A DNA stretch of 6,455 nucleotides from Thauera sp. (GCA_023150215.1 JAKLLJ010000032.1:11150-17604); one strand, 5' to 3'; positions 1 through 5,892 are shown, counted from the first letter of the stretch. Numbers and translations: made by a program. The notes: generated by a model not told the origin, from the letters alone.

Positions 1-1
1 G

Positions 2-352
2 GATATCCTGGTGCGCAGCTTCGAATGGCTGCCGGTGAGCACCGCAGTGGTCGATGCGGGCGGCTGGGGCTTCCTCGCGCGTGCGGGGGTCACGGTGTTC
101 TCGGCCGGCCTGCTGCTGTCGCTGCCGATCATCGCGATCCTGCTGATCGCCAACATCGCGCTCGGCGTGCTGACGCGCGCAGCGCCGCAGCTGAACCTGT
201 TCGCGGTGGGCTTCCCGATCACGCTCACCGCCGGCTTCATCGGCGTGCTGCTGGTGATGACCAACTTTGCGCCGGTGCTGCAGAGTCTGTTCGAGCGCAG
301 CTTCGACACCATCGCCCTGCTGCTCGAGGCCCTCGCTCCGCGCGGCGGGTAG
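2..352 (+). CDS. fliR: FliR, flagellar type III export gate protein (3' part only)
   Basis: This is the C-terminal 116 residues of FliR; the 5' part lies left of the window. FliR is an inner-membrane subunit of the flagellar export gate, assembling with FliP and FliQ at the centre of the MS ring to pass rod, hook and filament subunits. The visible part has two strongly hydrophobic stretches, from about FSAGLLLSLPIIAILLIAN and from about FAVGFPITLTAGFIGVLLVM. They are joined by the family-typical segment LTRAAPQLNLFAVGFP, which corresponds to NRMAPQL.VFVIGFP in enteric FliR. It ends in an amphipathic tail with Phe/Glu/Leu and a TAG stop at 350-352. A full-length FliR is about 260 residues, so a little under half is seen. 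It is the only plus-strand gene and converges on the flg genes. It was probably transcribed with fliP/fliQ upstream, which is inference because they are not visible. The identification is secure. Confidence 0.95.
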   Translation, partial: DILVRSFEWLPVSTAVVDAGGWGFLARAGVTVFSAGLLLSLPIIAILLIANIALGVLTRAAPQLNLFAVGFPITLTAGFIGVLLVMTNFAPVLQSLFERSFDTIALLLEALAPRGG

Positions 353-360
353 GGCGCAAA

Positions 361-437
361 GGTTCGCGCCTTCCGCCGCTCCACATGACAAGATCCCCGC
401 CGGCCCCCCATGTAGGAGCGGCGGCAGCCGCGAACCT
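361..437. repeat. Pair of REP-like palindromic units in inverted orientation
   Basis: Two related units lie tail to tail in the gap between convergent fliR and the lipoprotein gene. The plus-strand unit spans about 409-436, reads CATGTAGGAGCGGCGGCAGC and then CGCGAACC, and contains a hairpin with stem GCGGC (418-422) and GCCGC (427-431) around a GGCA loop. The second unit is on the minus strand (about 387 down to 361). Across the 22 bases from GGAG to AACC it matches the first at 20 positions, differing only in one loop base and one stem base. The stem change weakens its hairpin. The outer ends form a 9-bp perfect inverted repeat (360-368 with 429-437). The core resembles the GTAG-headed REP sequences (GTAGGAGCGGC...GCCGCGA) common in Pseudomonas, Stenotrophomonas and related genomes, which RAYT transposases are known to mobilise. 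Such units often sit at 3' ends, where they can stabilise mRNA or limit transcription. That role here is inference. Confidence 0.7.
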
Positions 438-502
438 CGTGCCTCCGTGTCCCGCCCACCCCCAGGCAGCAAGCGCAGGCCGACGTTCACGCGCGCCCGC
501 CG

Positions 503-979
503 CTACAAACCCGGAAACGTCATCGAACGCACCAGCCGGATCTCGCCGCTGGCGAAGCGGCGGGCGAAGGGCCGGGTAGAGTCGATCCCTTCCTCGTAGC
601 GAATCACGTCGAAGCTGGCAAAGCCGCCCGCCACCATCACCTCGCGCGCGTTGCGCAGGAACACCTGTCGCGCCTCGCCCTCGCCGCCGGTGACCAGCGC
701 CTTCATGCGCAAGTCCATGCGCAGGCGGTCTTCACCGCTGCGGCTGACCTCGATCGTCCAGGTGGGTGCCAGCGGGTCGTAAAGGCCGTAGGCGACCAAC
801 GCAACGGCGATGTAGTCGGGCTCGAAATAAGACGCCTCGCTCGCCATCAGCAGCAAGCCGGCGACGAGGGCGGCCGGTCCAGACAGTTCGGTGACACGCT
901 CGCCCGGACGCGGCGCACCGCCATCAGCGGCGCATCCGGCGAGCAACATTGCAGCGATCGGGACGACGAGGCGACGCAT
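503..979 (-). CDS. Putative outer-membrane lipoprotein, unknown function, flgL-linked
   Basis: A 158-residue protein that I do not recognise. It starts with a lipoprotein signal: two Arg at positions 2-3, a hydrophobic stretch, and the lipobox LAGC with the lipidated Cys at residue 16. Residue +2 after the Cys is Ala, not Asp, so by the enteric Lol rule it should go to the outer membrane. The mature part opens with a Gly/Pro-rich linker (about 18-30). It continues with a hydrophobic Ala/Leu-rich segment (about 35-48) and an aromatic stretch around YFEPDYIAVALVAYGLYDPL (51-70). The C-terminal half alternates charged and hydrophobic residues and looks beta-rich. ATG at 977-979 lies 3 nt after the flgL stop (TGAATCATG) with only a weak GAG upstream, so translation is probably coupled to flgL. 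Transcription from the flgK promoter would include it. Position suggests a flagellum-related envelope role, but no motif proves it. The reading frame is intact and the lipoprotein call is firm; function is open. Confidence 0.8.
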   Translation of the reverse strand: MRRLVVPIAAMLLAGCAADGGAPRPGERVTELSGPAALVAGLLLMASEASYFEPDYIAVALVAYGLYDPLAPTWTIEVSRSGEDRLRMDLRMKALVTGGEGEARQVFLRNAREVMVAGGFASFDVIRYEEGIDSTRPFARRFASGEIRLVRSMTFPGL

Positions 980-982
980 GAT

Positions 983-1879
983 TCAGCTCAGGTAATTGAA
1001 CAGTGACAGGCCCGACAGGCGCATGAAGCTCTGCTGCGCGGCCTCGAGCGAGGTCTGCTGACGGGTCAGGCGCGAGATCGCTTCGGCATAGTCGAGATCC
1101 TGCAGGTCGGACAAGGTGCTGGCGTACTGGATGTCGCGATCGCTCCCGATGTTGCGCAGGGTGGCCGTCTCGGTCATCTGCGAGCCAATCTGCGCACGGG
1201 CGCGCAGCAGGTCTTCCTGGCCGACATCCAACTTGTCCAGGGCCGTCGATACGACCATGGCGATGCCGCCCGGCACTGCCGTGGGGTCTTCCAAGCCGCG
1301 TGCCAGCTCGCCAAGAGCCTCGAGCGCATTGGCAAAAACCTGGTTGCCGGGCAGGCTCACCGACATGACACGCGAGGCAGAAACCTGCATGCTGCGTTCG
1401 CCCTGATCGCCGTCATACACCACGGCATCCACAGTTCCGCCAAAGGGCTGCGTGTCCGCCTTGTAGCCGGAGAACAGAAAGTCGCCCACGCCATCCTTGG
1501 CGTTGCCAATTGCCATCATGGCCTCGAACTGGGCATTGACATCGACGGCCATGTTCTTCAGGTCGACCGGACTGAGCGCGGCATTACCAGCCTGCACCGC
1601 GCGTTCGCGCACGTAGTGGAGGATCTCGCCCGCGCCTTGCAGATGGCCTTCCATCAGGCCCATCGCGTCGTCGGCAGCGCCGATATTGACCAGAAAGCGC
1701 TCATTGACCGCCCTGGACTGGCCGATTTCGACAGCGCGCGCGGAAGCAACCGGATCGTCAGCCGGAGTCAGCACACGGCGGCCGCTGCTCAGTTGCTGCT
1801 GCGTCTGCATCAGACTGCTCCACTGCTGCTGCATGCCGCCGACACCGCGGTCATAAATCATGCTGGTCGAAATACGCAT
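983..1879 (-). CDS. flgL: FlgL, hook-filament junction protein (HAP3)
   Basis: A 298-residue FlgL, the second hook-associated protein. It is exported through the flagellar type III system and sits between FlgK and the filament as an adaptor ring. The N-terminus MRISTSMIYDRGV and the flagellin-like helical region with QLSSGRRVLTPADDPVASAR (about 30-48) are typical. So is the C-terminus LDYAEAISRLTRQQTSLEAA followed by QQSFMRLSGLSLFNYL. Both ends are the coiled-coil D0/D1 parts that pack in the fibre; the centre (about 130-200) is the variable outer domain. Salmonella FlgL is 317 residues, so the length is normal. I chose ATG 1877-1879 rather than the in-frame ATG at 1883-1885. AGGAG (1886-1890) touches the upstream ATG directly but stands 6 nt from the chosen one, and the chosen start gives the family's usual N-terminus. 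The gene follows flgK by about 21 nt and is followed 3 nt later by the lipoprotein gene. Confidence 0.95.
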   Translation of the reverse strand: MRISTSMIYDRGVGGMQQQWSSLMQTQQQLSSGRRVLTPADDPVASARAVEIGQSRAVNERFLVNIGAADDAMGLMEGHLQGAGEILHYVRERAVQAGNAALSPVDLKNMAVDVNAQFEAMMAIGNAKDGVGDFLFSGYKADTQPFGGTVDAVVYDGDQGERSMQVSASRVMSVSLPGNQVFANALEALGELARGLEDPTAVPGGIAMVVSTALDKLDVGQEDLLRARAQIGSQMTETATLRNIGSDRDIQYASTLSDLQDLDYAEAISRLTRQQTSLEAAQQSFMRLSGLSLFNYLS

Positions 1880-1885
1880 GATCAT

Positions 1886-1890
1886 CTCCT
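1886..1890 (-). promoter_or_regulatory. Ribosome binding site deciding the flgL start
   Basis: On the minus strand this reads AGGAG ATGATC ATG. The Shine-Dalgarno core abuts the first ATG with no spacer, which cannot work for initiation there. It is 6 nt from the second ATG, so it supports a FlgL that begins Met-Arg-Ile-Ser. Confidence 0.75.
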
Positions 1891-1900
1891 GTGTTTAGGG

Positions 1901-3616
1901 TTAGCGGGCGAAGGACAGCACTTCGTCGAACAGGGTCTGGGCGATCGACATCACTCGCGCCGAGGCCTGGTAGGCCTGCTGGAAGCGGATCAGGTTGGCA
2001 GCTTCTTCGTCGAGGTTCACCCCCGACACGCCCTCGCGCGCATCCTTGGACTGGTTGAGCAGTGCAGTCTGAGCGGCTTCATTGACACGGGCTTCACGCG
2101 TCTGGTTGCCCACCTCGCTCACCATCTGGGCATAGGACGACTGGTACGTCGCCTTGTTGCCAGCCATCGTCTTGGTTGTCTGCAGGGCGGCAAGCTGCAG
2201 TGCATTGCGGTTATCAGCGACACCCGCGGTGTTCGGCGAAAAGGTGAAACTGTCGTCCGTATTCGGGACACCAGCCAGCTTGAAGCTGAACTCGAACGTC
2301 TCAGGAGCAGTGGTTCCGGTCAGCGTAAATGTCTTGCCAGTGTTATCGACCACGGGGTCAAAAGCTGAAGGCGAGAGAGTGAAGCCCGCCGGCGCGACCA
2401 AGTTTCCAGCCCCATCGTAGCCGATCGAGATGGGTGCGAAGCCAACCTGTGGCCCGGGCGAAGCCATGCCGGTCGTGCTGTTGATGCGCACCTCACTGAC
2501 CTTTGCCGAACCGGTATTTGCCGCAGCCGCAGCCGTGACGACGGGATTGGCGACCGCAACCTGACGGGGGTCGCTGATGCTGACGGATAGTCCCGCGATA
2601 AATTCGCGTGGCACGGTGCTCGCTGGGGCCATCTTGAAGAATGCGCCGCCAAGATCGCCATTCAGATCGACACCGAGTCGATGCTGATTGTTGAAGTCGT
2701 TCGCGAGCGTCGAGGCGATGTCGTTGAGCCGGTTTTGAGTCGCATCCAGGCTGCCACTGCGAACACTCAGCAAGCCACCGAGCTTGCCGCCGGTGAGCAG
2801 GTTCTCGGGCAGGGGCACGCCGGAGCCGTCAGGCCTGAGCAGCGCCACGGTGTTACGCAGCGGGTCGGTGGCGCTCGGCACTGCGGCAAATCTTGCCGCA
2901 GTGCCGCCCTGCACCAGGCTCTGCCCGGAGCCGATGAAGACGGTCAGCGAACCATCGCTTTCCGCGACGACGCTGGTCTTCACCAGCGTGTTGAGTTCAC
3001 CGACCAGCAGGTTGCGTTGGTCGAGCAGGTCGTTGGGCACGGCGGTGCTGCCCGACTGCGCCAAGACGATGCGCTTGTTGATGTCGGCAATCTGGGTCGC
3101 GTAGTTATTGATCCCGTCGACGGTGAGCACGAGCTCGCCCTCGATTCCCTGGCGCACCTCGCTCAGGCGCTGATCGATGGACTGGAAGCCCGACACCAGC
3201 GACTGGGCGTTGGAAATCAGGGCCTGGCGCGATGCGACGCTGGTCGGGTTGGTGGCAACTTCCTGCACACCGGCAAAAAAACTCTCCATCAGCGGCGCCA
3301 ACCCCGCATCGGGGTCGGCCAGCAGGTTGTTGATCTGGCTGACGTGCTGGTTATATGCGGCGTATTCCGCGCGACGCGTGTCGGACTGCAGGACCTGGGT
3401 TTCCAGATGCTGGTTGTACGAGCGGCTGACGTCGGTGATGCGCGTGCCCTGACCGAAGAAGCCGGACCCCACGAACATCGGGTTCTGGTAGGACTGGCCG
3501 ACGGTCTGGCGGTGATAACCCTGACGGTCGGCATTGGTGATGTTATGACTGACCGTCGACAACTGCGCCTGAGCGGCGTTCAGACCAGTGAGTCCGATGT
3601 TGAGCAAGCCCGCCAT
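1901..3616 (-). CDS. flgK: FlgK, hook-filament junction protein (HAP1)
   Basis: A 571-residue FlgK, the first hook-associated protein, which forms the ring joining the hook to FlgL and the filament and is secreted by the flagellar type III system. The N-terminal rod/hook-type helix GLTGLNAAQAQLSTVSHNIT (8-27) is followed by NADRQGYHRQTV, a variant of the common NANTPGYSRQ box. Further landmarks match Salmonella FlgK: INNLLADPDAGLAPLMESFF (about 95-114), RQALISNAQSLVSGFQ (130-145), VPNDLLDQRNLLVGELN (193-209), GGKLGGLLSVRSGSLDATQN (276-295) and DFNNQH (307-312). The region 330-465 is the variable surface-exposed insert. The C-terminus carries VSGVNLDEEAANLIRFQQAY (about 530-549) and ALFD-like TLFDEVLSF, forming the D0 coiled coil. 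Salmonella FlgK is 553 residues. ATG 3614-3616 has AGGGGA (3623-3628) 6 nt upstream. A sigma-54-type promoter lies just upstream, so this gene probably heads its own transcript with flgL. It contains an unusual long inverted repeat at 2876-2906. Confidence 0.96.
   Translation of the reverse strand: MAGLLNIGLTGLNAAQAQLSTVSHNITNADRQGYHRQTVGQSYQNPMFVGSGFFGQGTRITDVSRSYNQHLETQVLQSDTRRAEYAAYNQHVSQINNLLADPDAGLAPLMESFFAGVQEVATNPTSVASRQALISNAQSLVSGFQSIDQRLSEVRQGIEGELVLTVDGINNYATQIADINKRIVLAQSGSTAVPNDLLDQRNLLVGELNTLVKTSVVAESDGSLTVFIGSGQSLVQGGTAARFAAVPSATDPLRNTVALLRPDGSGVPLPENLLTGGKLGGLLSVRSGSLDATQNRLNDIASTLANDFNNQHRLGVDLNGDLGGAFFKMAPASTVPREFIAGLSVSISDPRQVAVANPVVTAAAAANTGSAKVSEVRINSTTGMASPGPQVGFAPISIGYDGAGNLVAPAGFTLSPSAFDPVVDNTGKTFTLTGTTAPETFEFSFKLAGVPNTDDSFTFSPNTAGVADNRNALQLAALQTTKTMAGNKATYQSSYAQMVSEVGNQTREARVNEAAQTALLNQSKDAREGVSGVNLDEEAANLIRFQQAYQASARVMSIAQTLFDEVLSFAR
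2876..2906. repeat. Perfect 14-bp inverted repeat with 3-nt loop inside flgK
   Basis: The arms CGGCACTGCGGCAA (2876-2889) and TTGCCGCAGTGCCG (2893-2906) are exactly complementary around a 3-base loop (ATC on the plus strand, GAT in the flgK mRNA). It would form a very stable GC-rich hairpin in the flgK transcript. It covers roughly residues 238-247 (GTAARFAAVP), a stretch that is itself conserved in FlgK. No T-run follows on either strand, so it is not an intrinsic terminator. Confidence 0.85.
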
Positions 3617-3653
3617 GGTCGTTCCCCTGAAATCGCTACGTTTGCCTTATAAA

Positions 3654-3670
3654 AGCAAGATCCTTGCCAG
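3654..3670 (-). promoter_or_regulatory. Sigma-54 (RpoN) -24/-12 promoter for flgK-flgL
   Basis: The minus strand reads CTGGCAAGGATCTTGCT. Against the known sigma-54 consensus YTGGCACG-N4-TTGCW it has a single mismatch (A for C in CACG). The diagnostic GG and GC doublets are present with the required 10-nt spacing. A T-rich stretch follows the -12 element, as is usual. The transcript would start near 3643, giving a leader of about 27 nt that includes the flgK ribosome binding site. It lies in the only sizeable gap of the minus-strand operon. A sigma-54 promoter needs an enhancer-binding activator of the FleQ/FleR/FlrC/NtrC type; no binding site for one was recognised here. Confidence 0.8.
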
Positions 3671-3674
3671 CCAT

Positions 3675-3697
3675 TGAGCGGCAATTTCGGCCGCTCA
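3675..3697. repeat. Inverted repeat overlapping the flgJ stop codon
   Basis: Arms TGAGCGGC (3675-3682) and GCCGCTCA (3690-3697) are perfectly complementary around a 7-nt spacer. On the minus strand the first arm begins with the flgJ TGA stop. The repeat ends 4 nt before the sigma-54 promoter. It is not followed by a T-run on the minus strand, so it is not a canonical intrinsic terminator. It could be a 3'-end stabilising hairpin for the flgH-I-J mRNA, an attenuating structure before flgK, or a protein-binding palindrome. The sequence does not decide between these. Confidence 0.6.
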
Positions 3698-4750
3698 GGA
3701 CACCAAGGCGCTGCGCAGGGTGTTGCCGCCAATGATGCGGGTGATCTTGTCGGCGTACATCGGATCGGTGGCAAAACCGGCTTTCTGGAGGCTGTGAGCG
3801 AAGCCCTCGGGAGTGCGCTGCCCTAGCACGTCGGTGTAACGCTCGCTGCGCGACAACAGGTTGGCGTAGTCCCGGAAGGCCTCGGCGTAGGAGCCGTAAC
3901 TGCGGAACTGCGCCGCCTCGGTGTAGGCGGTGTCTCCCTTGTATTCCTTGACATTGCGGCCGACGGTTTCACCCTCCCAGCGTGCCCCGGCCTTGATGTT
4001 GAAGAGGTTGTAGCTCGTGCGCCCGTCTGTATGGCGCAGCACCTTGTCACCCCAGCCGGTTTCCAGCGCAGCCTGGGCGACCATGAACTGGGGCGGGATG
4101 CCGGTGCAGCGGCTGGCCTCTTCGGCGTGCGGCCAGATGTCGTTGACGAACTGCCGCGCACGCTCCGAGCCGCCCTGGCCAGCGGCAATCTCCTTCGCCT
4201 GACGGGCGGCTGCGCCGATCTGCGCGCTCTCGAGCGCGGTCTGTCCAGCCCGGTCGAGACGCTGCATCGACGACGACGGTGGCGCGGCAGCCTGCCCGGC
4301 GAGTGCCGCAGCATCCGCACGCGCCGCCGCGGCACCATTTGCCGGTTGCCGGATCACCCGTGACATGTCGAAGATCTGCGCCGCCGGCGCAGCACCCTCC
4401 ATCACCCCCGCGCCAGGGTCGGTCACCGCGGACTTGCCGTTGAGACCACCGAGTTGCCGATACAGCGCCTCACTCAAGCCATTGTTGTTGCCGTGCGCCA
4501 TGTTGAGCGCGGTCTGCTGGTCGAGCAGGGACTGGTAGGTCTTGGTCTGATCGCTCTCGCCCAAGCCGGGACCGAGGGAAGTCTGGCGCATCGACTTCAT
4601 CACCATCTGCATCAACATGGCCTCGAACTGCTTGGCTGCCGCGCGCAGGGTGGCAGGCGCGTTGGGGTTCTCGCGCGCGAGACGCTTCAGATCCCCGACC
4701 GAGTTCGGGTCGAGCGCGTTGAGCTGAAAACCCTTGTCCGCCGGCAACAT
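3695..4750 (-). CDS. flgJ: FlgJ, rod cap and peptidoglycan hydrolase
   Basis: A 351-residue two-domain FlgJ. The N-terminal domain (about 18-102) is the rod-capping part, with LRAAAKQFEAMLMQMVMKSM (35-54) and the downstream helices ending SEALYRQLGG. It helps rod proteins assemble in the periplasm. An Ala/Pro/Gly-rich linker (about 105-195) follows. The C-terminal domain (about 197-345) is a glucosaminidase-family hydrolase that opens the peptidoglycan for the rod. It shows FMVAQAALETGWGDK with the likely catalytic Glu230, then YNLFNIKAG, then Glu269 in NVKEYKG, which matches the second essential Glu by spacing. The AG(Y)ATDP motif reads AGFATDP, with Phe326 in place of the usual Tyr. Salmonella FlgJ is 316 residues; the extra length is mainly linker. 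ATG 4748-4750 follows the flgI stop by 1 nt (TGACATG), with a very strong ribosome binding site inside the end of flgI. The identification is secure. Confidence 0.95.
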   Translation of the reverse strand: MLPADKGFQLNALDPNSVGDLKRLARENPNAPATLRAAAKQFEAMLMQMVMKSMRQTSLGPGLGESDQTKTYQSLLDQQTALNMAHGNNNGLSEALYRQLGGLNGKSAVTDPGAGVMEGAAPAAQIFDMSRVIRQPANGAAAARADAAALAGQAAAPPSSSMQRLDRAGQTALESAQIGAAARQAKEIAAGQGGSERARQFVNDIWPHAEEASRCTGIPPQFMVAQAALETGWGDKVLRHTDGRTSYNLFNIKAGARWEGETVGRNVKEYKGDTAYTEAAQFRSYGSYAEAFRDYANLLSRSERYTDVLGQRTPEGFAHSLQKAGFATDPMYADKITRIIGGNTLRSALVS

Positions 4751-4751
4751 G

Positions 4752-5876
4752 TCAGATCACCTCCAGCTCTGCCCGCAGCGCACCCGCGGCCTTCATGGCC
4801 TGCAGGATGCTCACCAGGTCCATCGGCTTTGCACCGAGTACGTTGAGCGCCTTCACGACATCGGCCAGATTGGCCGCGCTGCGTACGTTGTGGATCGTGC
4901 CGCCCCCCTGGCTGATGTCGACCTGCCCTCCTGGCGTGACGACGGTTTGCCCGCCACTTAGCGGAGGAGGCTGGCTGACCTGGGGCTGGTTGGTGACCGT
5001 CACGGTGAGGTTGCCGTGCGCGACCGCCACGTTCTGCAGGGTCACGCGCTTGTTCATCACTACGGAGCCCGTGCGTGCGTTGACGATCACCTTGGCGGCC
5101 TGCTCGACCGGGGTGACCTGAAGGCTCTCGATGTGCCCGATGAAGGCGACACGCATCGTCGGGTCGTTGGGGGCACGCACCTCGATGCTACGACCGTCGA
5201 GCGCCTGTGCAGCGCCAGGGTAGGCAATATTGATCGCATCCACGACGCGGCGCGCGGTGCCAAAGTCGGTGTCGTTGAGCTCGAATACGACCGTACCGCC
5301 CTGCCCCACCGTTGCCGGAACTGCCCGCTCCACGATTGCCCCACCGGGTATGCGCCCGGCGGCAAGGTGGTTGATTACCTGTGAGGCGCCGCCGCCCTGA
5401 GCACCTGCGCCGCCGACCACCATATTCCCCTGGGCGATCGCATACACCTGACCGTCGATGCCCTTGAGCGGTGTCATCACCAGCGTGCCGCCGCGCAGGT
5501 TCTTGGCATTGCCGACCGAGGATACGGTGACGTCGATCGCTTGACCGGGGCGGGCAAAAGACGGCAGGGCGGCCGTCACCATCACCGCAGCGACGTTCTT
5601 GAGCTGCAGGTTGGTCCCCGGCGGCAGCGTGACCCCCATGTTGCCGAGCATGTTGATGATGCTCTGCACCGTGAAGGGCGTCTGCGTGGTCTGGTCGCCC
5701 GAGCCGTCGAGACCCACGACCAGCCCGTAGCCGACGAGCTGGTTGTCACGCACGCCGGCAATCGAGGCCAGCTCCTTGATGCGCTCAGCGTTCGCCTGCG
5801 CCGGCGAGCAGAGAAATACGAGCGCCGCGAGCGCGGCTGCGGCAGCATGTCCAATCCAGATTCGAACGCTGTTCAT
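4752..5876 (-). CDS. flgI: FlgI, flagellar P-ring protein
   Basis: A 374-residue FlgI, which is exported by Sec to the periplasm and polymerises around the rod as the P ring in the peptidoglycan layer, with the help of FlgA. Residues 1-30 are a signal peptide: Arg5, a long Ala/Leu-rich core, and a probable cut after ANA at 30. The mature protein begins ERIKELASIAGVRDNQLVGY, the family hallmark, followed by GLVVGLDGSGDQTTQTPFT, and it ends GALRAELEVI. The segment NQPQVSQPPPLSGGQTVVTP (about 296-315) matches the usual SQP...G.TVVTP stretch. E. coli FlgI is 365 residues. The frame is open for 37 more codons upstream, but those overlap flgH and do not look like FlgI. ATG 5874-5876 gives the signal peptide and has GGGAG 9 nt upstream. 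The mature chain has no cysteine, unlike E. coli FlgI with its disulfide. It lies 16 nt after flgH and 1 nt before flgJ. Confidence 0.96.
   Translation of the reverse strand: MNSVRIWIGHAAAAALAALVFLCSPAQANAERIKELASIAGVRDNQLVGYGLVVGLDGSGDQTTQTPFTVQSIINMLGNMGVTLPPGTNLQLKNVAAVMVTAALPSFARPGQAIDVTVSSVGNAKNLRGGTLVMTPLKGIDGQVYAIAQGNMVVGGAGAQGGGASQVINHLAAGRIPGGAIVERAVPATVGQGGTVVFELNDTDFGTARRVVDAINIAYPGAAQALDGRSIEVRAPNDPTMRVAFIGHIESLQVTPVEQAAKVIVNARTGSVVMNKRVTLQNVAVAHGNLTVTVTNQPQVSQPPPLSGGQTVVTPGGQVDISQGGGTIHNVRSAANLADVVKALNVLGAKPMDLVSILQAMKAAGALRAELEVI
4757..4764 (-). promoter_or_regulatory. Strong ribosome binding site of flgJ within the flgI 3' end
   Basis: The minus strand reads GGAGGTGA followed by 6 nt and then the flgJ ATG. 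This is a near-full match to the anti-Shine-Dalgarno sequence, the strongest in the window. It lies within the last codons of flgI, so flgJ can initiate well on its own as well as by coupling. Confidence 0.85.
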
Positions 5877-5885
5877 GAGGCCTGA

Positions 5886-5890
5886 CTCCC
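5886..5890 (-). promoter_or_regulatory. Ribosome binding site deciding the flgI start
   Basis: GGGAG on the minus strand stands 9 nt before the ATG at 5874-5876, in the short flgH-flgI gap. Its place just before the codon that opens a clear signal peptide supports this start over the open frame running back into flgH. Confidence 0.6.
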
Positions 5891-5892
5891 GG

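Noticed and set aside
353..370. Terminator hairpin just after fliR (GGCGC/GCGCC)
   Set aside because: The stem has 5 bp, the loop is 8 nt and only two T follow. Part of it belongs to the REP-like unit, so I did not list it separately.
544..562. 7-bp inverted repeat (CGCCGCT/AGCGGCG) in the 3' part of the lipoprotein gene
   Set aside because: Short, within coding GC-rich sequence, with no associated signal; repeats of this size are expected by chance here.
25..579. A 184-codon plus-strand frame over fliR and the intergenic gap
   Set aside because: The product is Arg/Ala-rich low-complexity translation out of frame with fliR, which is clearly the real gene.
1616..2368. A 250-codon open frame on the plus strand across flgL and the end of flgK
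   Set aside because: It overlaps two secure genes, has a His/Arg/Gly-rich composition typical of an antisense frame, and has no family likeness.
3301..3315. 6-bp inverted repeat (ACCCCG/CGGGGT) inside flgK
   Set aside because: Short and within a conserved coding segment (DPDAG); likely incidental.
2681..3652. A 323-codon open frame on the plus strand, antisense to most of flgK
   Set aside because: The long antisense frame follows from the GC-rich codon pattern of flgK. The product has no recognisable domain, signal or ribosome binding site, while flgK is certain on the other strand.
3651..3667. Short intrinsic terminator between flgJ and flgK (GCAAG/CTTGC stem followed by four T on the minus strand)
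   Set aside because: A 5-bp stem with a 3-nt loop is weak, and the same bases fit the sigma-54 -24/-12 element much better.
3617..3694. Sigma-28 promoter for flgKL
   Set aside because: No pairing of a TAAA-like -35 with a GCCGATAA-like -10 was found in the gap.
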